A DNA stretch of 64,000 bases from Apus apus. Taxonomy: Eukaryota; Chordata; Aves; Apodiformes; Apodidae. Numbering within the stretch: the stretch's first letter is position 1; every line of letters begins with the position of its first letter. The notes beneath the pieces were generated by a model, which saw only the letters and a program-made list of their open reading frames with translations, was not told the origin of the DNA and searched no databases. A program made the translations under genes and the position numbers. Of the stretch, positions 23,420 through 52,700 are shown in pieces. The stretch lies in assembly GCF_020740795.1 (NCBI RefSeq), contig NC_067282.1, positions 153,374,858 through 153,438,857 on the forward strand, given 5' to 3'.

Positions 23420-23444
23420 GCCATCTTGGCTCCCGCCATCTTGG
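23420..23444 (+). promoter_or_regulatory. ADSL: Tandem YY1-type sites GCCATCTTGG ×2
   Basis: Two perfect copies of GCCATCTTGG start 15 bases apart, inside a 15-bp direct repeat (cccgccatcttggct). This is the core YY1 motif, often close to the start site of housekeeping genes. They lie about 180–195 bases before the ADSL ATG. Confidence 0.65.
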
Positions 23445-23486
23445 CTCCCGCCGCCCGGCGGGGGGGGCGGTGCCGTGTTCCGCCGC

Positions 23487-23523
23487 GGGGGCGGGGCCGC
23501 CTCTCGCGACAGGGGGCGGGGCC
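23487..23523 (+). promoter_or_regulatory. ADSL: Paired Sp1/KLF GC boxes with TCTCGCGA between
   Basis: The twelve-base GGGGGCGGGGCC occurs at 23487–23498 and again at 23512–23523, flanking TCTCGCGA, a common CpG-promoter element. The spacing suits the core promoter of a TATA-less gene. Confidence 0.6.
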
Positions 23524-23562
23524 GCCGCCCGCCTTTATCCGCCGCTCCCCGCGGGCGCCGCG

Positions 23563-23598
23563 GCCCCGCGCGCCCCGCCAGCCCCGCGCGCCCCGCCA
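23563..23598 (+). repeat. ADSL: 18-bp tandem duplication in ADSL 5' leader
   Basis: The unit gccccgcgcgccccgcca is present twice without mismatch (23563–23580 and 23581–23598), and a third partial copy (gccccgccg) follows. It ends 17 bases before the ATG, so it probably lies in the 5'UTR and could vary in copy number. Confidence 0.8.
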
Positions 23599-23615
23599 GC
23601 CCCGCCGCCGCTGCC

Positions 23616-41597
<17,982 letters not shown>

Positions 41598-41660
41598 GTA
41601 TATTCTGCAAAGGTGTGTGGGTACAGGAAAATAATAAAAGCCTTATTAAGCCAAGTCTGT
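41598..41660 (+). terminator. ADSL: ADSL short 3'UTR with AATAAA
   Basis: An AATAAA at 41633–41638 lies only 36 bases after the stop, and a T/GT-rich stretch (gtctgtttactgtgtccc) follows. The predicted 3'UTR is about 60 bases, in sharp contrast with the 13.7 kb tail of the neighbouring TNRC6B. Confidence 0.75.
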
Positions 41661-43317
41661 TTACTGTGTCCCATTATTTTGGTTCTCTACAGTACATTTA
41701 GCCCCCAGAGCATACAGCCACCTTGATTCCAGATTTGCTTTTCATTCTTTGTCAGCTGTTTAATCAAGCCTCCATGTATTGTGTACTGAGTTACTGAGAA
41801 ACACTTGATTATGACAAGGTAACTTTATCACAGTACCTTTCACTGGCCCCTTATAGAGCACTGCCAGCTGTTTAAAGAGCAATGCCAGGTGCTGCTTGAC
41901 ATTCATGTATGACGTGTTGAAGAGCAGGGGTAGGGGGAACTGAGCCTACTTCCATTCCCGTCTTGTTCAACTGCTCAAAAGCTTTCTCCACGGGTGTCTC
42001 AAAAAGATGATTCAAGGTAGCCCTGGCTTTCAGAGTATTGTGATTTGGAGAGCAAATAGGCCAAAAAATTAGGAACGGTGAAAGGGAGAGGCTGTGGAAC
42101 TTCTTGGCTTATCAAACTGGTGGTTCTTCAGTGCTCCCTTCTTGGTTTAATGCTGTACCTGTGGCTCTAGCTCTGGAAAATCATGTTTACAGGTGTGGGT
42201 GAGGAACCAGCCATTATGATTTACTTTTTCAGGTCCTTGCTGTAGGTGCTTGATACTGAATGGCAGGCAGACTCTGGCATGTGAAAATCATTGTCTACTG
42301 TAAGTAAGTTTTGTCTGATAAGAAAAAAGATTTTGGAATTCATTGGATGCCAGAAAGAACTTTGTTTCTTATTTCTGACTCTTAGTGCTCTGTAATGTCT
42401 GTGCTTTGCTGGACATTCAGCACTGAACCAAACTCTTCTCCCTTTGACTTACGCTGGAATGATTGCCTTACCACTTCTTCCAGTGTTGTTACATTACAGC
42501 CCATTCATTTTGTGTGACTGCAGTAAAAAGCTCCCTCTTGCCTCTTATTTATTCAGACTCTCAGACAACAGGATCAGAATTACTTGATTCTTTTTTCAAG
42601 TGTGATTGCTGGAGAGAATTAAGAAAAGCAGAACTGATTGAAAGAAGCTACCTGCTGTCCTTGTTTTAAGAGAACTTCAACATACAGTACATTTGAATGA
42701 GATTTTTCTAAATTAACTAGTCATGGAAGGGGGAAGATCCAGGCCACTGAAGATCCCCTGATCTAGATCAGTCTGGCTTTGTCTTGCCTTTAGACTATGG
42801 TATTCAAAATGTCTTAAACATTTGTGAGCTTTATGGTGTTCAAAACATTTTGCCTGCTCATGCTATTAACATTTAATTATCCATCTGTTTGAAATGAATA
42901 ACTCTAATTGAATACCGGTAATTTTCAAACTATTACTCAAATGCATAGCCAAGAAAGAAGAGATAGACACAGAAGTCCTCCTTTGGAAAAGGAACAGCCA
43001 AACAGATCTTTTCTCATCTGGGAATAAATCTTTGTGCCAGGCAGAGGCTGAAAGCTGCAAGGCATTGGACTTGTCTTCCTGGGAAGTTGTGAAAAGAGTA
43101 ACAATTGACAGGTTGGGGCACAGAGGCTGCATGTTCTGTGGAGAGGACGCGCAAGGGAGGGCTGCGAGGGTGGAAGGGTTAAGGTTGACAGTCCCACGGG
43201 TCCCACTGAGAAAGGCCAAGCTCTAGGAGAAGGTCTGAGGAGGCATTAGGTGTGGAACAGCCGTGTGGTGATGTGCTGGGCATACAGAACAATCCCTTTC
43301 TTTGCCTGTGTTCATGA
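41661..43317. other. ADSL–SGSM3 intergenic region
   Basis: About 1.7 kb of AT-rich sequence between the ADSL poly(A) site and the CR1 at the edge of the SGSM3 CpG island. I see no exon, RNA gene or repeat. Confidence 0.7.
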
Positions 43318-43553
43318 AACTGAGAGAGGACAGATTTAGATTAGGCATCAGGAAGAAATTATTTGGAGTGAGGGCGGCGAGACGCTGGGACGTGTTGCCC
43401 GGGGAAGCTGTGGCTGCCCCTTCCCTGCAAGTGTTCAAGGCCGGGCTGGATGGGGCTTGGAGCAGCCTGGCCTGGCGGGAGGTGTCCCTGCCCGTGCAGG
43501 GGGGTTGGAACTAGACGGCCTCTAAGGCCCCTTCCAGCCCGAACCACGCAGGG
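43318..43553 (+). mobile_element. CR1 3' fragment at the edge of the SGSM3 CpG island
   Basis: The sequence ggacagatttagattaggca followed by tcaggaagaaatt, then cgctgggacgtgttgcccgg, ttcaaggccgggctggatgg and ggaggtgtccctgcccgtgc is a CR1 3'UTR in sense orientation. It keeps many CpGs lost from other copies. It runs into the CpG island without a clear terminal octamer repeat. Confidence 0.88.
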
Positions 43554-43613
43554 TCCCCCCGTCCCGAAGCAGCCCAGCCCGCCGCGGCCTGCGGCCCCCG
43601 CCGCCCGGACGCC

Positions 43614-43623
43614 GCGCATGCGC
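43614..43623 (+). promoter_or_regulatory. SGSM3: NRF1 site GCGCATGCGC
   Basis: A perfect self-complementary NRF1 core about 100 bases before the presumed exon 1 donor. NRF1 sites of this form are typical of CpG-island promoters close to the start site. Confidence 0.6.
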
Positions 43624-43639
43624 CCCGCGCCGCCCCCGC

Positions 43640-43724
43640 CGCGCCTGTGCGGGGCCGCGGGCTCGGGCGCCCGTCAGTCCCGCGGGGAGAGCCCGGCGCT
43701 GGGGGGACGGCGCTGCGGGAGCGG
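43640..43724 (+). other. SGSM3: SGSM3 non-coding exon 1 (approximate)
   Basis: A strong donor (gcgg|gtgagt) at 43725 lies in the CpG island, and the coding part begins at an acceptor 10 kb downstream, so an upstream leader exon is required. The 5' limit is a guess. No in-frame coding sequence is needed because the ATG lies in exon 2. Confidence 0.5.
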
Positions 43725-46700
43725 GTGAGTGCCCGGGGCTGCCGCGGCCCAGCCGGGGGCGGCGAGCAGCGCTGGCAGGGGCGGGGGAGCGGGGGCCTCG
43801 CCCGCGGGCAGCAGGGCTCGGCGGGCCGCCCCTCGCCCTCCGGCGCTGTCAGCCCTGCTCCCCGGCCGTGGTCGCCTCGCGTGTGAGACGCTCCGCACAC
43901 ACCGCACGCCCCCTCGCCCGGCACCGCATCCCTGCCCTGCTCCCTTGCCGTGCCCCTCGGGCGGCTGACCCCGCCGGGGCGGCCGGGCTGTGTGCGGGGC
44001 GGGGCGGGGGATGCGCGGCCGCGTCTCCGCTCCCCGGCCCTCTCCTGGCTGCGGGGCCGGGGGAGGGACGGAGGGGCCCCCCCGGCCCCGGCCCCTGGGC
44101 GGGCTCCCGCTCACCTGCCGCGCTGACGCAGGGTCTGGGCTCCGAGCAGTGACTCATGTCGTGCCCGGCTTCTTCGTCAGGCTCGGCTGGGCTGCTCGGG
44201 GCGCGTTCTCCCCGTGGGCGTGCTCCGCCTGCTCCCCGCTTCCCCCAGGCTTCGCCGTCCCTGCTCCCCGGGTGGTGCCTCTCCCGTGACCTGCCTTTTC
44301 TCCTCTCCGTGCCTCTGACTCTCAGGTGGCCTCCTCCCTCCGGCTCTGCCATCCTCGTTTGCCCTCCACACCTGCATCTGACCGGAGGTGCCCCGGAGGA
44401 GAGACCGTCTGCCTGCTGCCTGGCTGGGGGCAAGGAACAGTCGCGAAACGGGGATGGAGATGTGGCAGTAATCTCTAGGCACAGGGCATAAACAGACAGA
44501 CTGCAGGCCCTGTGATTGTCAGCTGTAATAAACGTTAGAAGGAAGTCGTGAGACAAATGTAAATCCTCGTACCTGGTGATGTAAATTGAAGGGAGTGAAG
44601 AACTGCTGTGACACGGATATAAATCTCTTTGGAGGCAGTGGCTGTGGGCTCCAGGACAGCTGCTGTCCCTTCACAGAGCTGGTAAGGGTGGGACAGGAAA
44701 ATTTCCTTCCCTGTGTCTGCTTTTCTTCCTTCCTAGTGTTTTGAGGGATATCTGAATTTAGGTAGGTACTTTGCTTCTAAATATAGCTTTCAGTGTTGGT
44801 GTGTGATTTTTTTTAATGTGATGTCGTAGCTTCCTACCTCATGATGTCTCAGCCTTACTCTGCATGGCTTGCTGTGATGTTTGGAGCAGGGGGGGGAGCA
44901 GTGGGAGTAAGGCAGTAAAAGTGCCTTGAGAAAATGAGGATTCTTTAGTGCTAATAGATGGGAGAGACAGTCTTGCCAGAATTAAGAACAGTAGATGTTC
45001 AGTAGTGAGAAGCTGGATCTTAAATTCACTGAAGAGGGAACTACTGGCTCAGCAGGTGTGGGGCACTGCTGTGCTTTTGCCAAGATGTTGATCGGAATAG
45101 AGTTGCTTGCTGGATGATCGGAATTCAAGAGTAGTTTTTGAGCTGCTACAGAGTCTGGAGTGGTGTGCTGGAAAGAAACAGTCACTGGAGTGAAGGTCTA
45201 TTTCATTATGTATTTCCGGATCTGCATGCTGCATGTGTGGCCTTCCCTAGGCAGAAACAAAGGTTGAATTCCTACTCTGGAGAATTTACTAAGTAAAAGG
45301 GAAGGAAGGGTGTGAGAAGAGGCATGACATGTAATTAAAGAGATCAGGGTGGGGACCGGATGTGTCATATTAATATAAAGTTATGTTAATTCTGTGTTTA
45401 ACAGATTAAAATGACAGGTGCCACATTTCTTAATTCCTGTTTAGGAGAATGTTTTGATAATGTGTCTTAGTAATCTCAGGGAGATGTCATTCATAGTGAC
45501 TTCCTCTGAAGAAGGGCAGAGGGAATCCATGAGGGGCAGCAAAGAGGAGGGCCATATTTCTGGAGGTATCACACTGGTCAGGGCATGATAGAGTTAGCAT
45601 CAGCTAATAAACTTAGGAAAGTAGTGCACACCTACTCAGGACTGAAATGATTCTCCAATTTTGGGTTTCTGCTAATGTCATTTAGGTTTTTCTTCTTTGC
45701 CATGCTTCTAACCTGTTGTTTGCTTTCCTGAAAGATGGTGTCTTGAAAATACCAGTGTTTACGATCATCACCTTGATGATCTTAAAAGACAGGCAGTAAT
45801 CACAATATTTAGCTGCATAGTGACACTAAAGGTTATTGGTTAAGGGACCTGTATGAAATAAGCTGCCAGTCACATCCCATTCTTAGTGAATTGGTTTGTG
45901 TGTTGCAAAATTGCTTGCTATGTTTGGGATTTGGGATGCTGTAACAAAGAAATAAGAGAGTTTGCCCCCCTCCCCAAGTGATAATTGCATTTGAGGTTGT
46001 AACTGTGGTATGGAAATTATTGGGATGAAATCAGCCTTCCTGGCTGTTAATTGGAAACTTCCCACCAAACCGTGAGAATGAAAGAAAACTTTAAAAAATC
46101 CTATTGCAACTTTATTGGTCTTCTGACTAAATTAGTGGTGATCCTAGTTGGTAGGTCCTTAGCTTATATGGATACAATGTAGAGATTTTGCAATTCTCAA
46201 GAAAGATGAGGTAGACAAGTAACATCATTGTATATAGGGAGTGCAGTGTCCCAGATGTCCCTCAAGGGACGGAGAGGTGTTGGCACTTCAGGTTTTTTGT
46301 CCTCAGGAACAAAAAGACTTGTTTAAACTTCTTTCTATGCCACCTTTTGTCACGCAGTCAAGATTTTAGATCCATAAAGCTTACACAGGATAGGTACCTG
46401 GGAGCACTGGGGAAAATCTCATTGTCGGCTGTATTACTGTTGATACCAGCTAGGGAAGAGGAGGATGTTGTCCTGACACGTTTGTTTTGTCTCTGAGAAA
46501 GTCTCAGCTTTTTTTAAACTGGAGTGCAACAAGTGATATTGTTAACATAACAATTCTGAAAAGAAAAGCCAAACCCTAGGAGAAATGAAAACACATTATG
46601 AGATAGGAGAAAAGAAGATTAGCATAGTGGTATTAGTATGACCACAAAAATAGTTGTCACTGCCCAGTCAGTGCATTATTTCTTGGCTGGGAGGTACATG

Positions 46701-49700
46701 ATGATTCAGAAATAAGGGAAAATGTCCATAACCTGACAACCCTTTTGTCCTGCAGAACAAATCTTCCTGATTCTCAGAAACAGGAAATATTGGTGGGTTT
46801 GTCTTGTTTTGTTACTGAAGTTAACTGTATATTTTTTCTGTATATTTTTTCTTCTTTTCTCTGAGTTGAACTGTGCCAATACGTTTCTGCAGGAGCAGGA
46901 TTTAAGTAGTGTTAACATGATGTGTTAGTTAAGAGCTTTGCAAACAGTCCTGAGAGGTGTTTTGGGTGTTACTAGCCTCTTCAGAAAGTTGAGTTCTGGA
47001 AAGACAGAGCCCTGAAGGAGAAAGATCTTGAGTGCTTTGGGATGTGCTTTCCTTTAAAAGCTGTTTTCTGTAGCCAAATTACACAAGACCTGCTTAGGTT
47101 CCTGCTAGGTGAATCTGACAGGTTTTTTGCTAATACTTGAGCAAGTAATAATACAACAGAGAGTGATCTGAATCTATTGGTTCTTGTGCCTCACCAAGAG
47201 AATGGCAAAGCCTGACAGCTAAAGCTTTGCCAATCCATCAAAGGCCCTATCAAGGAAGAGCCATTTTTCAGGCTGTTGTTCCTTTGTCATTGGGTACACT
47301 AGGATAAGACCAGCTTGAGAATCAAGCTTTAACCTGGGGATGAGCCTGCAGGGCTGGCTCTGGAGGTGATGGAAAGAGCCTCTGATGGCACCATTTGTCA
47401 CTGCTTAGGGTAGGAGTGTCATGTGAAAGACACCATAATAACTGTCTTTAAATAACTGTCAGCAGTGTCTTTCAACCTTTCTTCAATTGGTATAACCCTG
47501 CATCTCTAACAGAAATATTTTCTTTCAAACTTTTGTATAGCAAGTGAAACTGGACAGTTGGCCATTACCTTCCGCAGACATTTTATAAGTGGTTAGCAGA
47601 CTTGCAGAAGTTCATGGACCAGATGATAAAAACCACTTCTTCAGAGTTTTGGAGAAAATAAGTTTCTGCAGAGTTATGCAGAAGTGCTCTGGTCCTGCTC
47701 CAGGCTTATTTGGGTGCAAGTGTCCATTTATTGTGCAGTAATTAACTTTCATGGAGGAAATGTTTGGGGTTCCCCTAGACACGAACCAGAAACCTTTGGA
47801 TTATATTTGCCTACCAGTGTTTAATGTGGAATCACTTTTAAACTTCAAAGACCAGAGTGATTGCAGACCTGCCTTTAGACACACATGGGCTTTCTCCCCT
47901 CTGTGTTGGAAGTAAGGAGAATTTTGCTGTGCAGTAAGAGTGGACATCTTGCTAGTTTGTATCATGGCCTTTTTTATGCATCCTCATTCAATACGGATTA
48001 AATATATATATATCTGTTGTTCCAGAGCTCCATCTATTGTAACCCCCGCTGTGTGAGATGGGTGGAGCAGTCTATATTCCCATCACATATCCCCTAACCA
48101 CTCAAGCACCAGGAAAGAGAAAAGTCTTGCTTCTCTGATCCCAAGGGTCCTTGGCAAACAAGAGGTTCTCCACAGCAGCGCAGTTTGTGCTCAGCAGGGT
48201 CCCGGTGTCTGCTGTGTAAGGATAGACACCCTCTGCTTTCCTAGGGCTCAAAGTGTGGTCACTTGTGTTAGCAACACAGGGAATCAGCAGAGCCACTACT
48301 AAGTTTGGTTCTGGTTTGTTGTTTTTTTCATGAGCCACATGGGGGAAGCCTTTGTTATCTCCAGATTTTAGAAGAGCTTTAGCCTTTTCCAGTCTGAAGG
48401 ATCAGCTGTCTGCTTTGAAGCCAGATAAATAAAAGGCAACTCTGGTTTGAAAAGAATATATATCTGGATATGTAGGATATCTGCATTTGACATAAATAAG
48501 TGTTGTGTAGGGTTTTTTTTAAAGGTAAGCTTGACACATGGAGCTACAATCAGGAAGTCCAGCTGTGGTCTGTCTGTCCAATGCATAAGCAGTAGGAACC
48601 AGGATTCTGCTTTTTCACATCCTTATTTTCAAAATGGAGATGAGATGGATTTGCAACTGTAAGTTACTTGTTCTATTCCTGTTGTATAAGCTGGAAATGG
48701 CTCAACACCTTCTGCTCCAGTGGGGGCTGTCTCTGTCGTTACAGAAAACAGACTTGCTGGATACCCATCAGTGCAGGGAGCAGGCCTTTTGTACCTTTTA
48801 GTTAGATTGCTGCATGGAATACATTTCCAGTGTGGCCAGGAGTCTACAAACAAAGTTTGCTTTTTGTTGTCTCTGTTATGTGTCACTCTAACGGTGCCCC
48901 AGGACAATTGGGAGGAGGCACTTTGCCCTGCCACACTCCTGCTGTCAGTGTGTGGTCCCAGTTGGTGACTGGGCAGCACTGGAGGCCTGAGTGATACCTC
49001 TGCAGTCAGTGACATGATGCTGCCAGCAGGCTGCCATCCTGCCTGCCCACCTGGCTCTGCAAGGCTGTCACAGCCCTTGCCTTTGCTGCTCTCCAGGTCT
49101 CACATCCCCCTTTCTACACCTGCCATAGGCTTTTATCTCTGATGCAGTTTCTCTGCTGCAAGAAAGTGGGCAGTTAAAGTCCCTCAACTTTTTATTCCAA
49201 GTCATGTGGTAGAAAGCAAGCATGAAGGCTACCTCAGCGCCTCCTTCCTGCATCTGTGGTGTGTTGCTCATCACCAAAAGCAGCATGAGGCTGGTCATGG
49301 TTTGTAAGCCTCGAACAGGTGGTTCCTGGAATGGCCCAGGTTCACCAACACCATTTTAGCTCATTAACCAGGAGTCAGTGTATGTCAGTGCCTGTGTGGG
49401 ATTCTGCATCACTTACAAAGCCAGGTTGTCAGGGGTGCAAGGGGCAGAAATGGTCTTGGTCATGTGTGTGGCTGTGCTTTTTTCACTTAGGTCCTTGTTC
49501 GTGAAGCTGAAGTTTTCTTCTGACTGGATACGTGCAAAGCAAATATTGACTCGTGGGACTAATGGCATTTGCAGCTCCAGGATATGTCGTTACCTGACCT
49601 GAGGGAGAAACCGGTGGGGGAAGGGAAGGTGAAGGGCTTCCTGCTGAGAGCTCCCCTGAGGATTTCATTGGGCAGGCCAGGATTTTAATTAGGAAGACAA

Positions 49701-52700
49701 AGCTTTGCAGTTGAGAGAGGATAGCAATGAACTTCCCAATTCAGTGCAGGTTTTTTGTCTGATTTTTGAGAGAGGAAGAGTAGGTCTAGATTAAATTAAC
49801 TGCAATTCTCTTGGGGTTTTATAAGCTGAGCTGGAAGAGGCTCCTAGAACTACAGCTAATGGCAGGGCCTCTAGATGAGTACCGTGGCTTTGCAATTGCT
49901 TTTCTCACTTCCAAAACATTTTTTTTTCCTGTAATAAAGGAAGAGAATAGAGCTGTGGAAATCAGCTGACATTCCAGAGGTGGCAGTGGGATGTATTGTA
50001 TGCGATATTGTTTCATGTTCAAAGTAATCATAATGGAAAGCAGAGTTTTTCCCCATGCTAGTTCATTGTTTAAGGAAGTGTTGTATATGCTGTTCCTATG
50101 ACAGTGGATAAAAATCGTTCCAGAAAGAATTGTTACGCTTGATCTTGTCTTTCTGATGTTCACCGATGTCTTCTACATACTTACTAGTTGTGATGTTTTC
50201 AGCATACAAGAACATTGCTTTGTAAAATATTCATCTTCTGCACAGTCTATCTGCTAGAGGTATGTTGCTTTTTTGGTGGCTTTATAGTGGATTCTTATTT
50301 TTTTGTTGTTGCTACTAAAATCAGCAGGGGAAGAACAGTCCTGGAAAGGAGGTTTTGCCCCAAAATAAAGATCCTACTGAGAGGCTCCTGACAGCATAAT
50401 TTCATGCCTAGCACATCCAGGCAGTACCACAGCAGGCTTAAGTGGAGATCACATGGCAAAAGAGGCCAAGCAAGTAAAACACTGGCAGCAGGAGATTGTT
50501 ATCTGGTGTTTGCAAGAAAGCAAGTAATTGAAATCTCTCATGTCACAGCTGTTTGGAAGAGAAAGTGCATCCAGAGGAGGCTTGATACTGCCAAGGGGAA
50601 GTAAATTTGCAGGTCTCTTTTGCAAACATCAGTTTCTAAAGGACACCTACACTGGAAAAGAAACTAATTGGATATAATCCTGTGTGGTGTGTGTTTGCAA
50701 CTCCAACAAAGGTGTTGCAGCTGGAGTGCTTCAAAGGGCTGTACCTGATACTGCCTGCTGCTTCCCTTGCAGCCTTCTTTTTCAGGGACAGACACTGTCA
50801 TCCCAGCTGTCTTGTAGCAGGCTGGATTCAGTGGTGATGTAGTTTGTGCAAGAGTCTGAACTCAGAAAGTAAAACTGCAAATAAGAAGTGCTCTTTGCAT
50901 TTTAACAAGTATGTTTGTTTCAAAGTGTGAACACTATCCATTGTGTGACCAAAGCTGTTTCATACAGGAAACTTAAATTGCCTTCAAACGTGAGGTGCTT
51001 CTTAATGCATGTGGGTGAAAACTGGGTTTAGTTTTAGAGTTCTGAGGGTTTTGGAGGTGCCAGCAGTATTTGTTGGATCCTTTGTATCCCTTACTGTTGC
51101 TTTTTTACAGAAGTGTGTACTGTGCAAATAATACAGCTAAGGGAGCTGTAGCAATTTCACATATGCAGTTTCTCAGGCTTCATGGGAACCTCTTTCATTA
51201 CTTGCTGTCTCCTGGCCAGGATAATTTGAGAATTACTTTAGGTTTATATCTCTCAGCCAAAGGAAACAACTTACTATATTGATCCTTTATGCCAGGATAT
51301 CCCCCTCCTGGCTTGCATGGAGTGGTGCCTGGCTGTCTCAGGAAACCTTCCTCCCAGTTCCTGTGATGCTGCCCCCTGGATTCTGGAGACAGACAGGGAG
51401 TGGGGATAAAGCAGGGTGATGAAGACCTACAGGTCTGGTGCAGTACCCTCTGCACCTTCTCCTGGAGACACCTTGCTTGGTGGGCAGTCCCCAGGCCTCC
51501 TTATGCTGTAATAGGAGCCTTCTGTTAGTATGATTCACACTCGCCACCCTTGCCCTTCCACACACCCCAGTGCCAGCAGCAAGGTCAGCCTCTGAGCCCA
51601 GTCCCAGATGGGTGCTTGCAGAAAGGTTTCTATAGGAACCAGGAGCAGGAAAAACCTGCCCACCAAGTGCAGTGCTCTTATGTCAGGGACACGGAAGGGC
51701 CGGCAGCAGGCAGGGGAGTGATCTCCAGCAAGGCGGCGGAGGCCAGCATGCAGTGACGTGGACAAAGTAAGGTGTTCCCCTCTGCTACACCTGTCCTATG
51801 TCAAGGAGGGACTTTCAGCCTCAGCACTCTCCTGCCCTGCTTCCAAAGCACCGTGGCTAATTCCCTTGTTATGGGGTCTTTTCTCATCTATGTGCATAAC
51901 ACACTGGCCTGGCTCCTTCACAGCAGGTTGGGCTGAGCAGTGATTGTGCATGCAATGAAGGTTAATAATGACCAAGGAGGATCCTTACTCACAAGCCTGA
52001 GGCACTGAGCACAGATTCAGTGCACAGCATGGCAGGCATGCCATGTGGCTGAAACAGTGACTGCATTCCTAATAACAGTCATTGGAAACGGAGTTAACTG
52101 GCCTGAGAGAAGACAGAGGAAAGGATGTGTTGCAGGCTCAGGAACAGAGCAGCTGTGGTCGCAGGGCAGTGACAAGCCTAGAAAAAAAAAATCATCAAAA
52201 TACACTCACAGTGATGTCGAAAGAGGAATAAGAATTGTCAGCAGATTTGCCTGCTTGGTGAGCATACTATGTCCATTCCTGTCTGCAGGTGCTCATTTTG
52301 TAGTTCTTGTTATGTCTTCAGCTAGTGAGGAAAAAGTTGGTGCTAAGAGAACATACAGGGCTAGAGTGATGGGAAGGTAGAAAAGCTTTTATGGAACTCT
52401 TGGCAATTAGCCATTGTGTGAAGTATGTTACCTCTCAGAAACAAAAGCTGAACTTTTTCTTGTTTGTTTGGGTTTTTTTTGCCCAGAGGGTTTGTGTGAG
52501 AAGATCAGGGTGTCTGCTCATCCACACCAGCCTTTCTCATGCAGTGAACTGTTTAAATCTGGGAAGAAGAGGCCTTATCATTTGTGTTCTCACAGATGCT
52601 TTTTATGCTTTTGCTTATCTTGGAGTGCTGTAGCAAGCCACTTCCAAGTGGCAAGTGCTCACTGGAAAGCTCGTTGAGATACAAAAGCAATATAACCTTG

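Larger units (their letters stand above)
43540..44330 (+). promoter_or_regulatory. SGSM3: SGSM3 CpG-island promoter
   Basis: Dense CpG sequence starts within the tail of a CR1 and runs to about 44330. It includes a perfect palindromic GCGCATGCGC at 43614–43623 (NRF1 consensus) and an AP-1 consensus TGACTCA at 44150–44156 on the downstream shore. No canonical TATA box. It is the only CpG island between ADSL and the SGSM3 coding exons. Confidence 0.82.

Noticed and set aside
23475..23615. In-frame upstream extension of ADSL beginning at 23475
   Set aside because: The codon at 23475 is GTG, not ATG, and the ATG at 23616 has a better context and matches the known vertebrate N-terminus.
43849..44556. 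Long open frame (235 codons) on the – strand over the SGSM3 CpG island
   Set aside because: Stops are rare in very GC-rich DNA. The translation is Arg/Pro/Gly/Ala-rich, low in complexity, overlaps several other open frames in the same place and resembles no protein family I know.
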